Source: Rhodamnia argentea (taxonomy: Eukaryota > Streptophyta > Magnoliopsida > Myrtales > Myrtaceae). From it: a DNA stretch of 64,000 nucleotides. The DNA is taken from assembly GCF_020921035.1 (NCBI RefSeq), contig NC_063158.1, positions 5,190,001 to 5,254,000 of the forward strand, read 5' to 3'. Positions within the stretch are counted from its first letter, which is position 1, and each line of letters starts with the position of its first letter. Under the pieces are notes generated by a model. It saw only the letters and a list, made by a program, of their open reading frames with translations, made no database searches and had not been told where the DNA came from. Both the position numbers and the translations under genes were made by a program. Shown piece by piece: positions 10,995 through 21,987 of this stretch.

Positions 10995-11204
10995 CAACAT
11001 GAAACACCCCCTTTTTGTCCCAAACAAAAGGCCGTCGGGTTCTTTTTATTCTTGTCTCTAACTCTCCTCTCTCTGACTTTTAGTTTGTCTCTTTGCATAG
11101 CGCGGGAGTCGAACCTCTCACCTATGATACTAGCGTCTCCACACCCCAATATGTTTACCAGCAGAGCCACATGCCTATTGGCAAGGCTGCTGGTTAAGAT
11201 CATA
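10995..11204 (-). mobile_element. tRNA-derived SINE-like element
   Basis: On the minus strand there is an A-box-like TGGCTCTGCTGG near 11,170 and, about 54 bp downstream, a perfect B box GGTTCGACTCC, the internal Pol III promoter of tRNAs and SINEs. The ends are flanked by imperfect ~14-bp direct repeats (TTTAACGCACAATG left, AATTACGCAAAATG right). There is no cloverleaf beyond the promoter boxes and no clear poly(A) tail. Confidence 0.45.
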
Positions 11205-11635
11205 AAAATTACGCAAAATGAAATTGACGGTCGAGATTAAAACCATGAGATTGGACGGTGGACATTAGTGCTGAACCTCATTAAATAGGCATTGATCTCT
11301 CATTTTTTTTTTCCTTATACCTATCTTTCATATCTTAAAAAAGTGTGTCAAAACCAGCAATGGCTCTGATGAAACTGTTGCTGGTGCATCTCGTTTTGTG
11401 TGGTGTTCATGGTTCTTGGGGGCGAAGCAACAAGCATTTCGGAAAATGAATCGGAGATAGAGCCACAGTTGAAGATTCTGAACAAGCCTCCCGTCAAGAC
11501 ATTTGCGGGGGTACTGCTTATATGAATTTTGTAGCTTTTTTTCTTAATGGAATTGAAGATGGTGAGTTTTAGGCGCTCTTCTCCTCTGAGTTCTACCCAT
11601 TCCAATGTCATTCTTTTCCTATATAATGAGTTTTA

Positions 11636-11842
11636 GGCTTCGTTTGTTTCACGGAAAAAGAACAATTCGAAAAAAAAAATCTAAAAATGATCGCTTATCT
11701 CGCTCACTAAAATGAGCTTACGCGTGAATTGTTGTAGATAATGACAGCATTTTTCATTGTATAATTATTTTAAGAGATACCGGTGATTGTTTTTAGGAAA
11801 ATATGTTTTCAATCATTCAATTTTCGCAAAACAAACGAAACC
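11636..11842. mobile_element. Tourist/PIF-Harbinger-like MITE, 207 bp
   Basis: The inverted ends GGCTTCGTTTGTTT and AAACAAACGAAACC are flanked by TTA (11,633-11,635 and 11,843-11,845), the usual PIF/Harbinger target. It is non-coding. It inserted in what was intron 1 of the neprosin pseudogene. Confidence 0.75.
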
Positions 11843-12069
11843 TTAATTTTAGATTGATAAAAATAAAAACAATTACGAAACAGTGAGATGGGCTCTCAAC
11901 ATCACCCAAAATTTTAATAAATTTATATTGTGACTAACTCTGTCCATCCCAACGTATTATTTAACACATAATAATAAGAGATTGAGTTTACCTATTTCTA
12001 TTCCACGGGTCAATGGCAAGTATAGAATGAAGGAATATCATGGACAAATGGCAAGCATGCCTTTATTCA

Positions 12070-12440
12070 AGGGAGAATTACCAAAAAAGTCCTAAACATA
12101 TTGCAATTGTGTCAATTCAGTATTAAATCTTTTTTTGTGTCAATTCAGTCCTAAACTTTTTACATTGGTGCCAATTCAATCCATTTGGCTAGCCGGCCGA
12201 TTGCCGACGTGGCAAATTTTAAATAATATTTTAATATTTTAGAAAAAAATTCAGCCTTTCTTTACTTTTTTTTTTTTTTTTGGGGTTTGAGCCGGCCACC
12301 GACGGAGGTCACCGGCCCTTGGGCAAGGAGGGCCTGCGAACCCTCGCCGTGGCTGGGCGAGGCCAAATCTTGGCGGCTGCAACTTCCTCGCCGGGGCCGC
12401 CGGCAACGGTGGGCATGCCAACATAGCCATGTTGATATGT
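12070..12440. mobile_element. Partial Mutator-like MITE with GC-rich interior
   Basis: From about 12,072 the sequence GGGAGAATTACCAAAAAAGT matches the left terminus of the complete element at 29,498-30,000, including the following TCCTAAACATATTGCAATTGTG. The GC-rich interior (12,290-12,420) has the same GGCGAGG-type wording as other elements here. No matching right terminus was found, so this copy looks truncated. Confidence 0.6.
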
Positions 12441-12727
12441 TGTTTTATCATGTTCTAAAGAAAAGAAGCCCTTTTTCAAAACCATATATCGAGGTTGTTG
12501 ACATCTACTCCTGATTTCATGGTTAAGGTTTAGCCATTCTGAAATAAATTGCTGGTGCGTTCGGTCTCCAAGTTTATGATCAATTAAAAATATAGATCTT
12601 CCATTGGGGATCTTTGTCAATAATTATATGCATTCAGTTGATATTTTTGTGATCGACAAGACATATATAAATTTATCGTGGTACTATTGTGATCGAGTTC
12701 ATTTTATATTAGTTTGGCGGAGACTTA

Positions 12728-14269
12728 GGCTGCATATGGTAACGTTTCCGTTCCCGGAACAACTTTTAGAACAGAAACATTTTTTTCTGTTTCTGTTCCC
12801 GGAAATGATTTTTGGGAACAAAAACACATTTGGTAACTACAAAAAAAAATATGTTCCCGTAATAAAAAAAGAACAGAAACACGTTTAGTAACTGCATAAA
12901 ATTTCTATTCTGGAACAAAAAAGAAGAAGAAAAGAAATGTGTTTGGTAACTGCAAAAAAAATTGTTCTTAATTTTTTTTCATTTAATTAAGGGGACTATA
13001 TATATTAAATTTAAAATGCCTTTATCTTTTTTTTTTTTATAACCGAGCTGTCCGCGCGGCCGGCGAGCTTGTGCTCAAACCAGCGGTGAAGCACGACTAG
13101 TGACACTGGCACCACGAAATTTTGAACCCAGGACCTCTCGTGAAAGGAACCGAGCGCAAACCAACGCGGCCACCAGCCGGTGGGTAAATGCCTTTATCTT
13201 TTTAACTTACTAAATCAAATTAAAATCGCATTTGTTCAATTTACTAAATCAAATTGGACCAATATATGTATAAGTAATTTATGCACGATTTATCAAATGA
13301 TGATATGGACAAGATCAACTATAAAAAAAAAAAAAAAAACTGAACGAGAAGATAAATTGGAATTAGACAACAAGAACATCAAATATATCTTCTATAGATA
13401 GGAAAAATTACAATTATGAGTTACACGTAAATGTTCCCAAGTAGTTAAAAATATGATTACCTTTAAACGGGGACCCTAGAAAAATATTAATTGCATTTTG
13501 AGTGAAAGCGGGGACTAAAATGAAAAATATTTGTGCATTTAGGTCCTTTTAGTCCAATTGTGCAATTTTTCCAAACATAAGGACTGAAATGAGATGCAAG
13601 GTATCAAAATCTCATGTCATGACTCTAAAAGTAAAAATTTTGGCTAAAATGATTTAAAATGAAATTTTTTAGACAATTTAGGATTATGCTCAATAAAGAG
13701 GCATGTGGTCCCAAACTGAATTTTTTTAAACTTAACATACCAAAATGAAAAGGGAATTAAAATAAGAATATGGACTATTTTTTCACATTTTTCTGACCAC
13801 AAATACTATTTTTCCTTATTTTCGGCTATTTTTATAATTAGAATAAATCTGCAAAATGTCAAATATTACAAAAAAAAAATTCAAAATTGGTTGCTAAGGC
13901 TAGGTCAAAGCTTTCGAGGTTGATTTTGTAATTTTATGAATTTTTCATATTTTTAATTAATTTTTTAAAATAAAATTATCAAAAATCAAGTGTCAACATC
14001 ATGCAAGAATAAAAGAGAAAAAAGTGCGTTCAAAAATAAAATTGTTCCCAATTGTTTCTAAAAAATGTTCCAAATGTGTTTCTAAAAAGTGTTCTGGAAA
14101 CACGAAAACAAGTTTTTCTTGTTTCTTGTTTTTGCTCCAAAAGCATTTCTTTTTCTCAAAAGTGTTCCCGAAACATTTTGAGAACACTTTTTTACAATAC
14201 GCATTGCTGTTCCCAAAGTGTTCCAAGAACACTTTGGAAATTTTTTCCGGACCGTTACCATACGGACCC
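12728..14269. mobile_element. PIF-Harbinger-like non-autonomous element, 1.54 kb
   Basis: The left end GGCTGCATATGGTAACG and the right end (reverse complement GGGTCCGTATGGTAACG) are inverted and bounded by TTA on both sides (12,725-12,727; 14,270-14,272). Subterminal DNA is rich in GGAACA/TGTTCC repeats, as in the smaller relative at 28,499-28,931. No transposase is recognisable. A SINE is nested inside at 13,032-13,185. It lies in the former neprosin gene. Confidence 0.75.
13032..13185 (-). mobile_element. tRNA-derived SINE with poly(A) tail and 18-bp TSD
   Basis: Read on the minus strand it starts near 13,185, has an A-box-like TGGTGGCCGCGTTGG and a B-box-like GGTCCTGGGTTCAAA, and ends in an A run (plus-strand T run at 13,028-13,039). 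Direct repeats AAATGCCTTTATCTTTTT flank it at 13,014-13,031 and 13,186-13,203, identical over 18 bp. This is the hallmark of LINE-assisted retroposition, and the intact duplications suggest a fairly recent insertion. Confidence 0.8.
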
Positions 14270-15028
14270 TTAATAGCTAATTGAAAATGATGGGTTTAAT
14301 GAGATCCATAATTTAGATTTCTTCCAAATAAGATATTTTGTATGCCTACCTGCAGACATGTAGATTTTTTTTTTTTTTTTTACAGTATGTATTTTTTTTA
14401 CAGTATGAATTTTCCTTTTTTAACGAGACGATCTACCCCTATACCTAAACATACATAAATACACGAAGACATTAGAATGGTGGAACTATTATATAACAAT
14501 ATTCGACGAGTGACGAAAGTTGGCAATATAAGGTTTTTCTCTCTTTATCTTCTTTGAAGTATACGCGATCACGTGCAGGTAATTTGTTTAAACGACAATG
14601 AGGTAGAAAACATTAAATATGGGGCCGATAAAAGAATGACCGTCTACAATCTAACTATTGCTCCTGACTAGTTCATGTCACACCATATATGGATTGAGAC
14701 AAGTCCTCTAGAGCATGTTAGCATGATCGTCGTGGTCGGTTGGCGGGTAGGTAAGAGGATTTTAAGTAATAAGAAGTCAATTTTGATGAAAAATGTGGCA
14801 AATGTCTAACGTCTTTTATTTTTTGGTCTCTCAACGACTTTTTGGCGATACCATTTCCCGATTATTCTCACATTGGACGGTCGGTTTAAACATGCTCATC
14901 CCCATTAAAAACTCCACTCCTACAGTGTTGTATACCCAACATGCAAATCGGAGCATAGTCGGATTATCCATTGACTAAAGTATTGCTCTTAAAGGGTCAC
15001 GGTTATTGCAACGGGTGCCATAACGTAT

Positions 15029-16087
15029 TGTTGAGAAAACCTTCCTCTGAATATTTTGATTATGACAAAACTATCTTTCATTGGAAAGAATCTGGTTAGT
15101 GCCAATAAACTATTTATTGCAAGAATGAACACATGAATAATAGCTTATATTGTTCCAAACCTGGCATTCGGACTCAAGGTATAGTCGTCACATAGTTGCT
15201 TCTGAGATAGTTAAAGTCTTTTATTTAGATGGAGGAAGATGTTGCATCCGAAAACTTAATCTTGAGAACGCTTTTATGACACGTCGACAAGGACTTTACT
15301 AAAGCTCAGAATCATTATTCTAGTTTGTTCGGATTCAAAGAGTTTCTTTTTCTAAAGGTCGCTTCTCAATTATATTCGGATTATGCAATTTCTTTTGGCT
15401 AGATTCTCAAGACCCGCGTTTGACGGGTTTCCAGTTCGACCGAGTTATTTATGGAAGTCTGTAATATTTGATTAACAAAATTATTCTCAAATCAAATTAG
15501 AAGAATATCTTGAGTTGAATATTACCTTCCAAGAACGAGATATCCCGAAGATTGATGGTGTCAAATCAGCAATTGAACGATACTTTGAAGACCTGTCCAA
15601 CGACTAGTTTGGGGGTAAAGGAGTATAAAAATCCAACGACCAATTTGGGGGTAAAGGAGTATAAAAGGGAGATCCATGGTGACCAGTGAAAAAGAGATCA
15701 CAACTTATAATTTTAAAATGTTTGAGTTATTCGGATTCATATACTTGTTTTCGAAGGCTATAAGTTCTATCCTTGAGAGGTTTTGTTAGAGTGATTTAGT
15801 GTGACATCTCTTGTTACCTTTCAATGATTCATACAATAGAATCCAATCAATCGGTTGTTATCATGAGAGAGTGGACTGAACTTAGGCTTGCTAAAGCCAA
15901 ACCACTATAAACTTTGCATGCATTTCTCTCTTTCTCTAAGCTCTCTTTATTGCGTTTAGATTTCTGCACGTCTTGTTGTTAAACTTACTCAGTCTGAGTT
16001 TAAATTTGTTTAAATTCCGCATTAAATTTTAAAATTGTTTAGAATCACCTATTCATCCCCCACTATGTGATATTGCTAGATACCACA
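15029..16087 (+). mobile_element. Copia-type solo LTR (fossil), about 1.06 kb
   Basis: It begins TGTTGAGAAAACCTTCC and ends GCTAGATACCACA. Both ends, together with the CACCTATTCATCCCCCA stretch before the 3' end, are wording I know from plant Ty1/Copia LTRs. A TATAAAAGGG promoter-like box lies near 15,660. There is no internal region or second LTR. It interrupts exon 6 of the neprosin pseudogene, so it is younger than the duplication that made that copy. I see no clean target-site duplication. Confidence 0.65.
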
Positions 16088-16206
16088 GTGTCGACGTCCG
16101 GATTTTGTTCAGATAGATAGGGAAGTAACCACCTCTTATCCATTCTACGAAACTTCCGCCGTCCTCGGCGGAAACCAACATGAGCTACTGCTTCGAGTTG
16201 GACTTT

Positions 16207-16866
16207 GATCAACTTAATAAGCAATCATACCCATTGACTACCAAATGTACCGAGCACAATGTGTTTTACCGATAGATTGCGATGGGGAAAAATTCGACGG
16301 GCTTTCTTGTTCCGGTCCGGCCCGGCCCGTCCAGGCCTGTTCGTTTCTCGGGTTCTCGTTCGCGGCTGCTTCTTCGCAGAGGGAAGGAAACCCGGAGCCG
16401 GTCAAGAGAAAACGGTCAACGAAACCCGAGATTGGGCACGCGTCCCCCCGGGGCCCCACTCGGCCGAGCCGTGCGCGTCCCACTAGGGACGAGCCGAGTT
16501 CCTAATTCTCCGAGCCCCATCCGCCAAGCCATTCAGCTGCTAGTCTCTTGGGGCTGAGCATCGAAGGATTTGGAGCCGGCTCTAGCCGCTCAAGCCGTCA
16601 CTGACTCGCTCGACGAGCCTTCGAAGAAGCGCCGGCGATGGACCCCAGTCGCCCTCCCTGTCCCACTCCCCACTCGCTCACTCGCCCTTTCTGACTCGCC
16701 CGTTCGCTCGCCTTTTTAACGCGACAACCATTTCCAGGAGCTCCACTAGTTCACTCCTCAACTACAATTCAGCTCTCCGGAGCAAAACATCTGGAACCCC
16801 CCGAAATCTGTCCGCCTCACCAGCACTTGGAAAGAAAAGGAGCAGCCTTTTGATTCGTTTTGTTCG
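16207..16866. other. MYC2-like 5' flank and leader
   Basis: GC-rich, CpG-rich DNA upstream of the MYC2-like start codon. It probably contains its promoter and 5' leader. I see no convincing TATA box or G-box (CACGTG). Short Arg/Pro-rich open frames here are composition artefacts. Confidence 0.45.
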
Positions 16867-18699
16867 ATGAGTCTGTGGACGGACTACGACAACGCCTCCG
16901 CGGCCGATCTCTCCGCCTTCTGGCCGACTCCCCCGCCGCCGGTCACTCCTCCTCCGCCGGCGTTGCTCAATCAGGAGTCGCTGCAGCGGCGGCTCCAGGC
17001 CCTGATCGAGGGGGCTCGCGGGAGGGAGTGGGGGGCGGCGGCGGCGTGGACCTACACCATCTTCTGGCAGACCTCTGGCGACTATTCCAACCCTGTTCTC
17101 GGTTGGGGCGATGGGTATTACAAGGGCGATACCAAAACCAAAAGCAAGACCACCGCTTGCTTTCCGGCCGAGCAGGAGCACCGTAAGAGGGTCCTCCGCG
17201 ACCTCAATTCGCTGATTTCCGGGTCCGCGATCGCCGATGATGCGATTGAGGAGGAAGTGACCGACACCGAGTGGTTCTTCTTGCTCTCCATGACCCAGTC
17301 GTTTGCCAACGGCGCGGGGTTGCCGGGTCGGGTCTTCTTTGGCTCAAATCCTCTGTGGATCTCGGGGGCCGAGAGATTGGTGAATTGCGGGTGCGAGAGG
17401 GCTCGGCAGGCGCAGGTCTTTGGGTTGCAGACCATGGCGTGTGTCCCCGTGTTGAACGGTGTGGTCGAACTGGGTTCCACCGAGCTGATCTTCCAGAGCT
17501 CCGATCTGATTAACGGAATTAGAGGGCTATTTAATCTCCCTGATCAGGAAATGGGTTGTGGTAGTAGGGATTTGAACAGCGAGAATGACCCGACGTCTCT
17601 TTGGATCTGCGATCCACCTGTCCCGATGGAGATTAACGATCGCTCTATGACATTTCAGATAGAGAACCCCAGTTCAAGCAGTCTTACCGAAAGCCCCAGT
17701 GCGATCTGCACCAGAAATGATCAGCAGAGCGGCCAAACCCAGCAGCAAAATGAGGGTTTTTTCACGAAAGAGTTGAACTTTACGGAGTGCGCGATTAATT
17801 CGAGTAGCAGAAGCAATGCAGATTCTCATCCTTTGAAGCCGGAATCTATTGAAGTACTGAATTTCGGAGACAGTGGGAGTGGAAGGTTGTTTTCGGGTCA
17901 TTCACAGGTCGAGGTTGCAGAGGAGACTATGAAGAAAAAGAAGAAGAGGTCGTCTGCTTCAAGCGGTAGCAATGACGAGGAAATGATGTCCTTCACTTCT
18001 GGAGTGATTGTGCCTTCTTCAGGAATGTTGAAATCGGTCAGTGGAACGGGGGATTCGGACCATTCGGATGTTGAAGCCTCAGTGGTTAAGGAACCTGAGA
18101 GCAGCAAAGTCGTAGAACCTGAAAAGAGGCCGAGGAAGCGGGGTAGAAAACCTGCAAACGGGAGGGAGGAGCCTTTGAACCACGTGGAGGCAGAGAGGCA
18201 GAGGAGGGAGAAGCTTAATCAGAGGTTTTACGCCCTAAGGGCTGTGGTTCCGAATGTATCGAAGATGGACAAGGCTTCGTTGCTCGGAGATGCGGTGTCC
18301 TATATCAAGGAGCTTAATGCGAACCTACAAGCTGCAGAGTCCGATAAGGAGGATTTGCAGAAGCAGCTGGATGAGCTAAAGAAGCAATCATCAAATAAAG
18401 AATGTATCTCTTTGAAGCAAGATCGTAAGGTGGCAAAACCTACAGGAAGTAGGTCCAATGGGATGGTAATTGATGTGAAGATCATGGGTTGGGATGCGGT
18501 GATTCGAGTGGAGAGCAGCCGGAAGGATCATCCTGCAGCAAGGTTGATGGTGGCTCTTCAAAAATTGGACTTGGAGTTGCAGCATGCTAGTGTTTCTGTG
18601 GTGAACGAGTTCATCATGATCCAGCAAGCCACAGTTAAGATGGGGAGTCAGTTCTACACTCAGGAGCAGCTCAAGGTGGCTCTATTTGCCCAAATCTGA
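16867..18699 (+). CDS. MYC2: MYC2/MYC3/MYC4-type bHLH transcription factor
   Basis: A single-exon, 610-aa nuclear transcription factor of jasmonate signalling. Residues ~35-115 form the JAZ-interacting domain ([50 protein letters not shown]). Residues 129-146 ([17 protein letters not shown]) match the acidic transactivation segment that contacts JAZ and MED25. A basic patch at 356-361 and [15 protein letters not shown] lead into the bHLH at 433-483, with the E-box/G-box contact residues H439, E443 and R447. A leucine-rich coiled coil follows (483-505) and a C-terminal ACT-like region (533-608, [15 protein letters not shown]). In Arabidopsis these factors bind G-boxes and are repressed by JAZ proteins. 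Length and lack of introns are normal for the group. Which of MYC2/3/4 is orthologous cannot be decided here; the clade call is secure. Confidence 0.96.
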   Translation: MSLWTDYDNASAADLSAFWPTPPPPVTPPPPALLNQESLQRRLQALIEGARGREWGAAAAWTYTIFWQTSGDYSNPVLGWGDGYYKGDTKTKSKTTACFPAEQEHRKRVLRDLNSLISGSAIADDAIEEEVTDTEWFFLLSMTQSFANGAGLPGRVFFGSNPLWISGAERLVNCGCERARQAQVFGLQTMACVPVLNGVVELGSTELIFQSSDLINGIRGLFNLPDQEMGCGSRDLNSENDPTSLWICDPPVPMEINDRSMTFQIENPSSSSLTESPSAICTRNDQQSGQTQQQNEGFFTKELNFTECAINSSSRSNADSHPLKPESIEVLNFGDSGSGRLFSGHSQVEVAEETMKKKKKRSSASSGSNDEEMMSFTSGVIVPSSGMLKSVSGTGDSDHSDVEASVVKEPESSKVVEPEKRPRKRGRKPANGREEPLNHVEAERQRREKLNQRFYALRAVVPNVSKMDKASLLGDAVSYIKELNANLQAAESDKEDLQKQLDELKKQSSNKECISLKQDRKVAKPTGSRSNGMVIDVKIMGWDAVIRVESSRKDHPAARLMVALQKLDLELQHASVSVVNEFIMIQQATVKMGSQFYTQEQLKVALFAQI

Positions 18700-20158
18700 G
18701 AAAGTTTGAAGGATTTCGTTCCGTGCGAGTTGGCATCGACTAGACAATGGAATTGAAGTTTCTCCATTGAAAGCGAGAACCTGCGCAATATTGTCAGGTT
18801 CCGGGTGGTGCGAACTCTTTGGTCAATGGGCTTTGTTTAGTTGTGTTGTTGCTTCTGGTAGATTGAACTCCTAGATTGCAAGTTGTAGTAAATAGCCTAG
18901 TTCTAGCATATAGCAATTTTTTTTTTTTTTTTTCACATTGGATGTCCTGCCGGTCTTCGATGTAAATAGATGTTCCGAAACTGAAACTTCTGGGCTGTTT
19001 CCTCAATCCTTTGTTGGCTTGTTCTGCTGTTTGTTGGGTTCAACCGAGATCATGTCCCTTGTACACCAAGCATCCTGTAATCAATGGGCAAGTGTGGCAC
19101 CGTATATTTATTATTGTCTTCCTGTCAAAGTTCAGAGATTTAAGATCGCTCATAGTGCAACCTCCTGCATTGTGATAATTCTGTTGAGCTCTTCATGTCT
19201 CCTCGCATGATGTTGGGTTGTCTGTATCTCGGTTGCAGAGATGTGCAAGTAATGAGCATATACTTATTTTTTGGTCATTTGGAGCTTAACCATATTGATC
19301 CTGTAGATTCTATTTGGTGGATGATAATTGGGATCGGCTTTCATGGAACGAGAGAACATGAGCATCTGCATAATTCTTTGGGCTCTGGCATGGTGACTTA
19401 CACGAGCATATACACTTAGTATTAGGGAGCATCATCAAACATTACGGTGCATAGGATTCTTATTAACTTGGCTTTCTGTCACTCTCTTCACTGCTGAATC
19501 ACTAGCCTTGTCAAGGCCAATGCCCACGTAATACCCGCTTGTCGATTTCCCTTTTTCTGCACCTTTTCCTAGCCAGGACAAGAGAGTGATCAAAACAAAA
19601 GAACTACCTGTGCTTTTCTGGTGGATGCATTGAAGTAAAGATTGCCACTACAGGTGTCCAAATCCAGTGTTCTGGTCCGAAACCTCCAGACGAAAAGGTT
19701 GATTTTTGACCTGCGCTATGGAGTACAGATTCCATGGCATTATTGCTCCGTGTCCTACAAAGCCGGAAAAAAAAACAATTATTGGAATCATACAGTATCG
19801 GAGGAGCACGGGTGGATTTTTTGTATTATGTTAATGATACTTGGCAAAGCTATGGTGATTTTGGAACATTATGAGCTGCTTTAATAGGAGTTGATGGCCA
19901 AAAAGAAGAGGAGTTGGGCACGAATCTGAAATTGCCAAATTGAGGGTTGAGTTGTTTGCCACCCTAAACTTCAGTGGTTCAGCTCATTTCTAGGGATCGA
20001 AATGGATGAGAATCAATGCAAAACAGCAAAAACAACAACAACAATAACAACGGAGAATCATCATCCACAAAGTAACCGCCCCCTTCTCCCTTGATCTTTC
20101 TCCATCGAACCCTTTGTAATTCTTAAAGATCCCTCCCCATTTCTCTGTCTCTCCGGTA
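18700..20158. other. MYC2-like 3' UTR, then intergenic
   Basis: 18,700 to about 18,960 is probably the MYC2-like 3' UTR and ends near a T run at 18,918-18,933. From there to 20,158 I see only short open frames without family resemblance. A CAA-rich stretch at 20,020-20,050 lies upstream of the next gene. Confidence 0.4.
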
Positions 20159-20182
20159 ATGGCTTCACTCTTTTTTGCGTGA
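20159..20182 (+). promoter_or_regulatory. Upstream ORF (7 codons plus stop)
   Basis: ATG at 20,159 opens MASLFFA then TGA, 75 bp upstream of the main start at 20,257. If the leader is unspliced, it could dampen translation of the small downstream protein. Confidence 0.35.
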
Positions 20183-20256
20183 GGAAAGTCTCGTTTCTCT
20201 CCGATCAAAACACCCACTTTCATAGCATAGACTTTCCCAAGCCGCCGTCACGACCC

Positions 20257-20625
20257 ATGAGCCTCAATTGCCTTACCTGCCGTGGCGGGCAGCGGACAAA
20301 CTCGGACCTCGATTACCGATGTGCCGGAGAAGATAAGCTATCTTGCATGGCGGTCGAGAGGAGCTGGTCCGGCCCTTTGGCCCCGCCACCTTATGAGCAC
20401 TTCAGGAGCGGGCCTCTGATCGTCGGGGCCAAGACTAGCGCGAAGGGAAGGCACCGTCGGATTCACAGCTCCGGGCCTGTGGCTTTCGGCGGGAGCCGAG
20501 GAGTGGGGCCCGAGGGGGAGCCGAGGCTAGTCCGGAGCTGGGGGATGAGGAGGGATTGGAGCTTCGAGGACTTGGAGCAGAGGAGGGACGGCAAGAGGCG
20601 AGACGAGACCGCGCATTTGAATTGA
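20257..20625 (+). CDS. Small conserved plant protein of unknown function, 122 aa
   Basis: A single-exon reading frame starting MSLNCLTC. The upstream in-frame codons have no ATG, so 20,257 is the likely start. From memory, the pattern of an N-terminal LNCLTCxxxQRTNSD, a central MAVERSWSG with PPPYE, and a C-terminal EPRLVRSxGMRRDWSFEDL recurs in a family of short uncharacterised dicot proteins of about 100-130 aa. There is no signal peptide, membrane segment or known domain. The protein is basic and rich in Arg, Gly and Ser. The CAA-rich leader and an upstream ORF precede it. Conservation of the C-terminal RSWGMRRDWSFEDL suggests a short interaction motif, but that is inference. I am confident it is coding, not of its role. 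Confidence 0.8.
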   Translation: MSLNCLTCRGGQRTNSDLDYRCAGEDKLSCMAVERSWSGPLAPPPYEHFRSGPLIVGAKTSAKGRHRRIHSSGPVAFGGSRGVGPEGEPRLVRSWGMRRDWSFEDLEQRRDGKRRDETAHLN

Positions 20626-21902
20626 TATGTGGCTCATTTGACTATATAAAATCCATAAATCTCATGTTTTAGCTCTTCTTCTTCTTCTTCCTCTTTCCAT
20701 TTTGGTTGCATCCTTGCTCTTTTTAGTGATGTTTTTGACGTGTCTAGTTGAAACACGTTCCATCGTTTGGACAGCCAATCTCACAGAGATTTTCTCAATT
20801 GAAAAAACTCACAGTTTTTAGGGGCGTAATATGCACAAAACGAAAGAAAAATGACAAGAGATTTATCGAGCTACTCACATTAAAAAAATGTAGAAAAAAA
20901 AAATATGGAAGATTTTTTCGAATATACGTCAATTGTAAGAACCTATCAGAATATCCGCTATGAATACAAAAGCCAATTTCGAATTTTAATTGGACAAACA
21001 TGAAGAGAGAGGAGCGCTACCGTGTTAGGCATGATTAGTTCTGTTGAATTTGAAGATGAAAAGTTGACCGGTCATCAACATTGAAGATGCAGGCCAAACT
21101 CACCATTCGTGATGCTGCAAATCACGCGCGCCTCTATAGAAATTGTTGTATGGTTCCATAACGCCACTTCAGCTGTTGATGTGGCGACCATTTTTCTTCA
21201 TGGCCACTCGTAATTTGACACGTGTCCGCTGATGTTGAATCAAGTGGGAAAAGAAAAAAATTGCAGATTGAGGTCAGGGAAGATGGAGCTGACCATGTCT
21301 GGCCGGTGGCAGCCGCTGACCGGCGAAACCTTTCCCCGTCTCGGCTTCTCGACAAAAGAATTCTCCATCGGTGTTTTTTTTTTATTTATATAATTTGAAG
21401 ATAGGTGTTAATATTTAAGTAGATGCGAATCGTAGAATGCTTGCCACATCGGGCTAGGAGTCACTCGATATTTTTCTGCACGCCTATATGAACTCCTCCA
21501 TTAGCTTCATATGCTAAACTACTAAATACGAGGATCGCCACACAAGTCCGAGAAAGAAGCCTTTAATGACTGAGCGAACGTAATCATAGGGTACTTGGCC
21601 GGCAAGCCGGTTACCAAGCAATGTTCGAAGCACAGGGCAGCCAAGTAGATAGCAGAAGCTCCCGACGGGGGCCTCTAGCGCTTTTTCGGTAATCCGGTGA
21701 GCGGCCTAAATACGTTCCTTATTTTAACATGCCAGTGCCCACATACCCTGTGTCCCCTCAATTTCCAGATAAATATTTTTCATCCTTAGCTGACAAGGAA
21801 CATCCCCGAGTTTCACGTCACGTAGTCCAGAGGAAGCAGGAAATGGTCAGTAGGGGACATGTTTTCATTGTTATATTTTTGTGTAGGAACTGCTTGCCAC
21901 GT
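20626..21902. other. Intergenic
   Basis: Includes the small gene's 3' UTR and unassigned DNA. 21,490-21,720 is unusually GC-balanced, lacks the AT runs of its surroundings and has wording reminiscent of plant organelle DNA. I see no gene. Confidence 0.35.
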
Positions 21903-21987
21903 GGGGTGGTGGCGCAGTTGGCTAGCGCGTAGGTCTCATAGCTTCTGAGTTATCCTGAGGTCGAGAGTTCGAGCCTCTCTCACCCCA
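21903..21987 (+). tRNA. trnM-CAT: Elongator tRNA-Met (anticodon CAT) with intron
   Basis: The acceptor stem GGGGTGG (21,903-21,909) pairs with TCACCCC (21,980-21,986), with one G-T wobble, followed by discriminator A at 21,987. D arm GCGC-AGTTGGCTA-GCGC, anticodon CAT at 21,937-21,939, variable loop, and T arm GAGAG-TTCGAGC-CTCTC are all present. An intron of about 11 nt (about 21,941-21,951) follows A37, as in nuclear plant elongator tRNA-Met genes. B box GTTCGAGCC is intact. It works in cytosolic translation. The intron excludes an organellar origin. Confidence 0.93.

Larger units (their letters stand above)
11360..16206 (+). pseudogene. Neprosin-domain pseudogene, dispersed by insertions
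   Basis: Exon 1 (11,360-11,518) begins MALMKLLLVHLVLCGVHGSW and is then frameshifted by one extra G. Exon 4 (14,579-14,745) reads [20 protein letters not shown] and then an in-frame TAG. Exon 5 lies near 14,829-14,880. Exon 6 is split: its start is at 14,996-15,028 and its remainder ([10 protein letters not shown]) at about 16,088-16,206. Exons 2, 3 and 7 were not found. Intron 3 sequence is recognisable at 14,305-14,355. The gene body holds a Tourist-like MITE (11,636-11,842), a MITE end (12,072), a Harbinger-like element (12,728-14,269) with a nested SINE, and a solo LTR (15,029-16,087). Its 5' flank matches those of the other copies. Confidence 0.8.
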
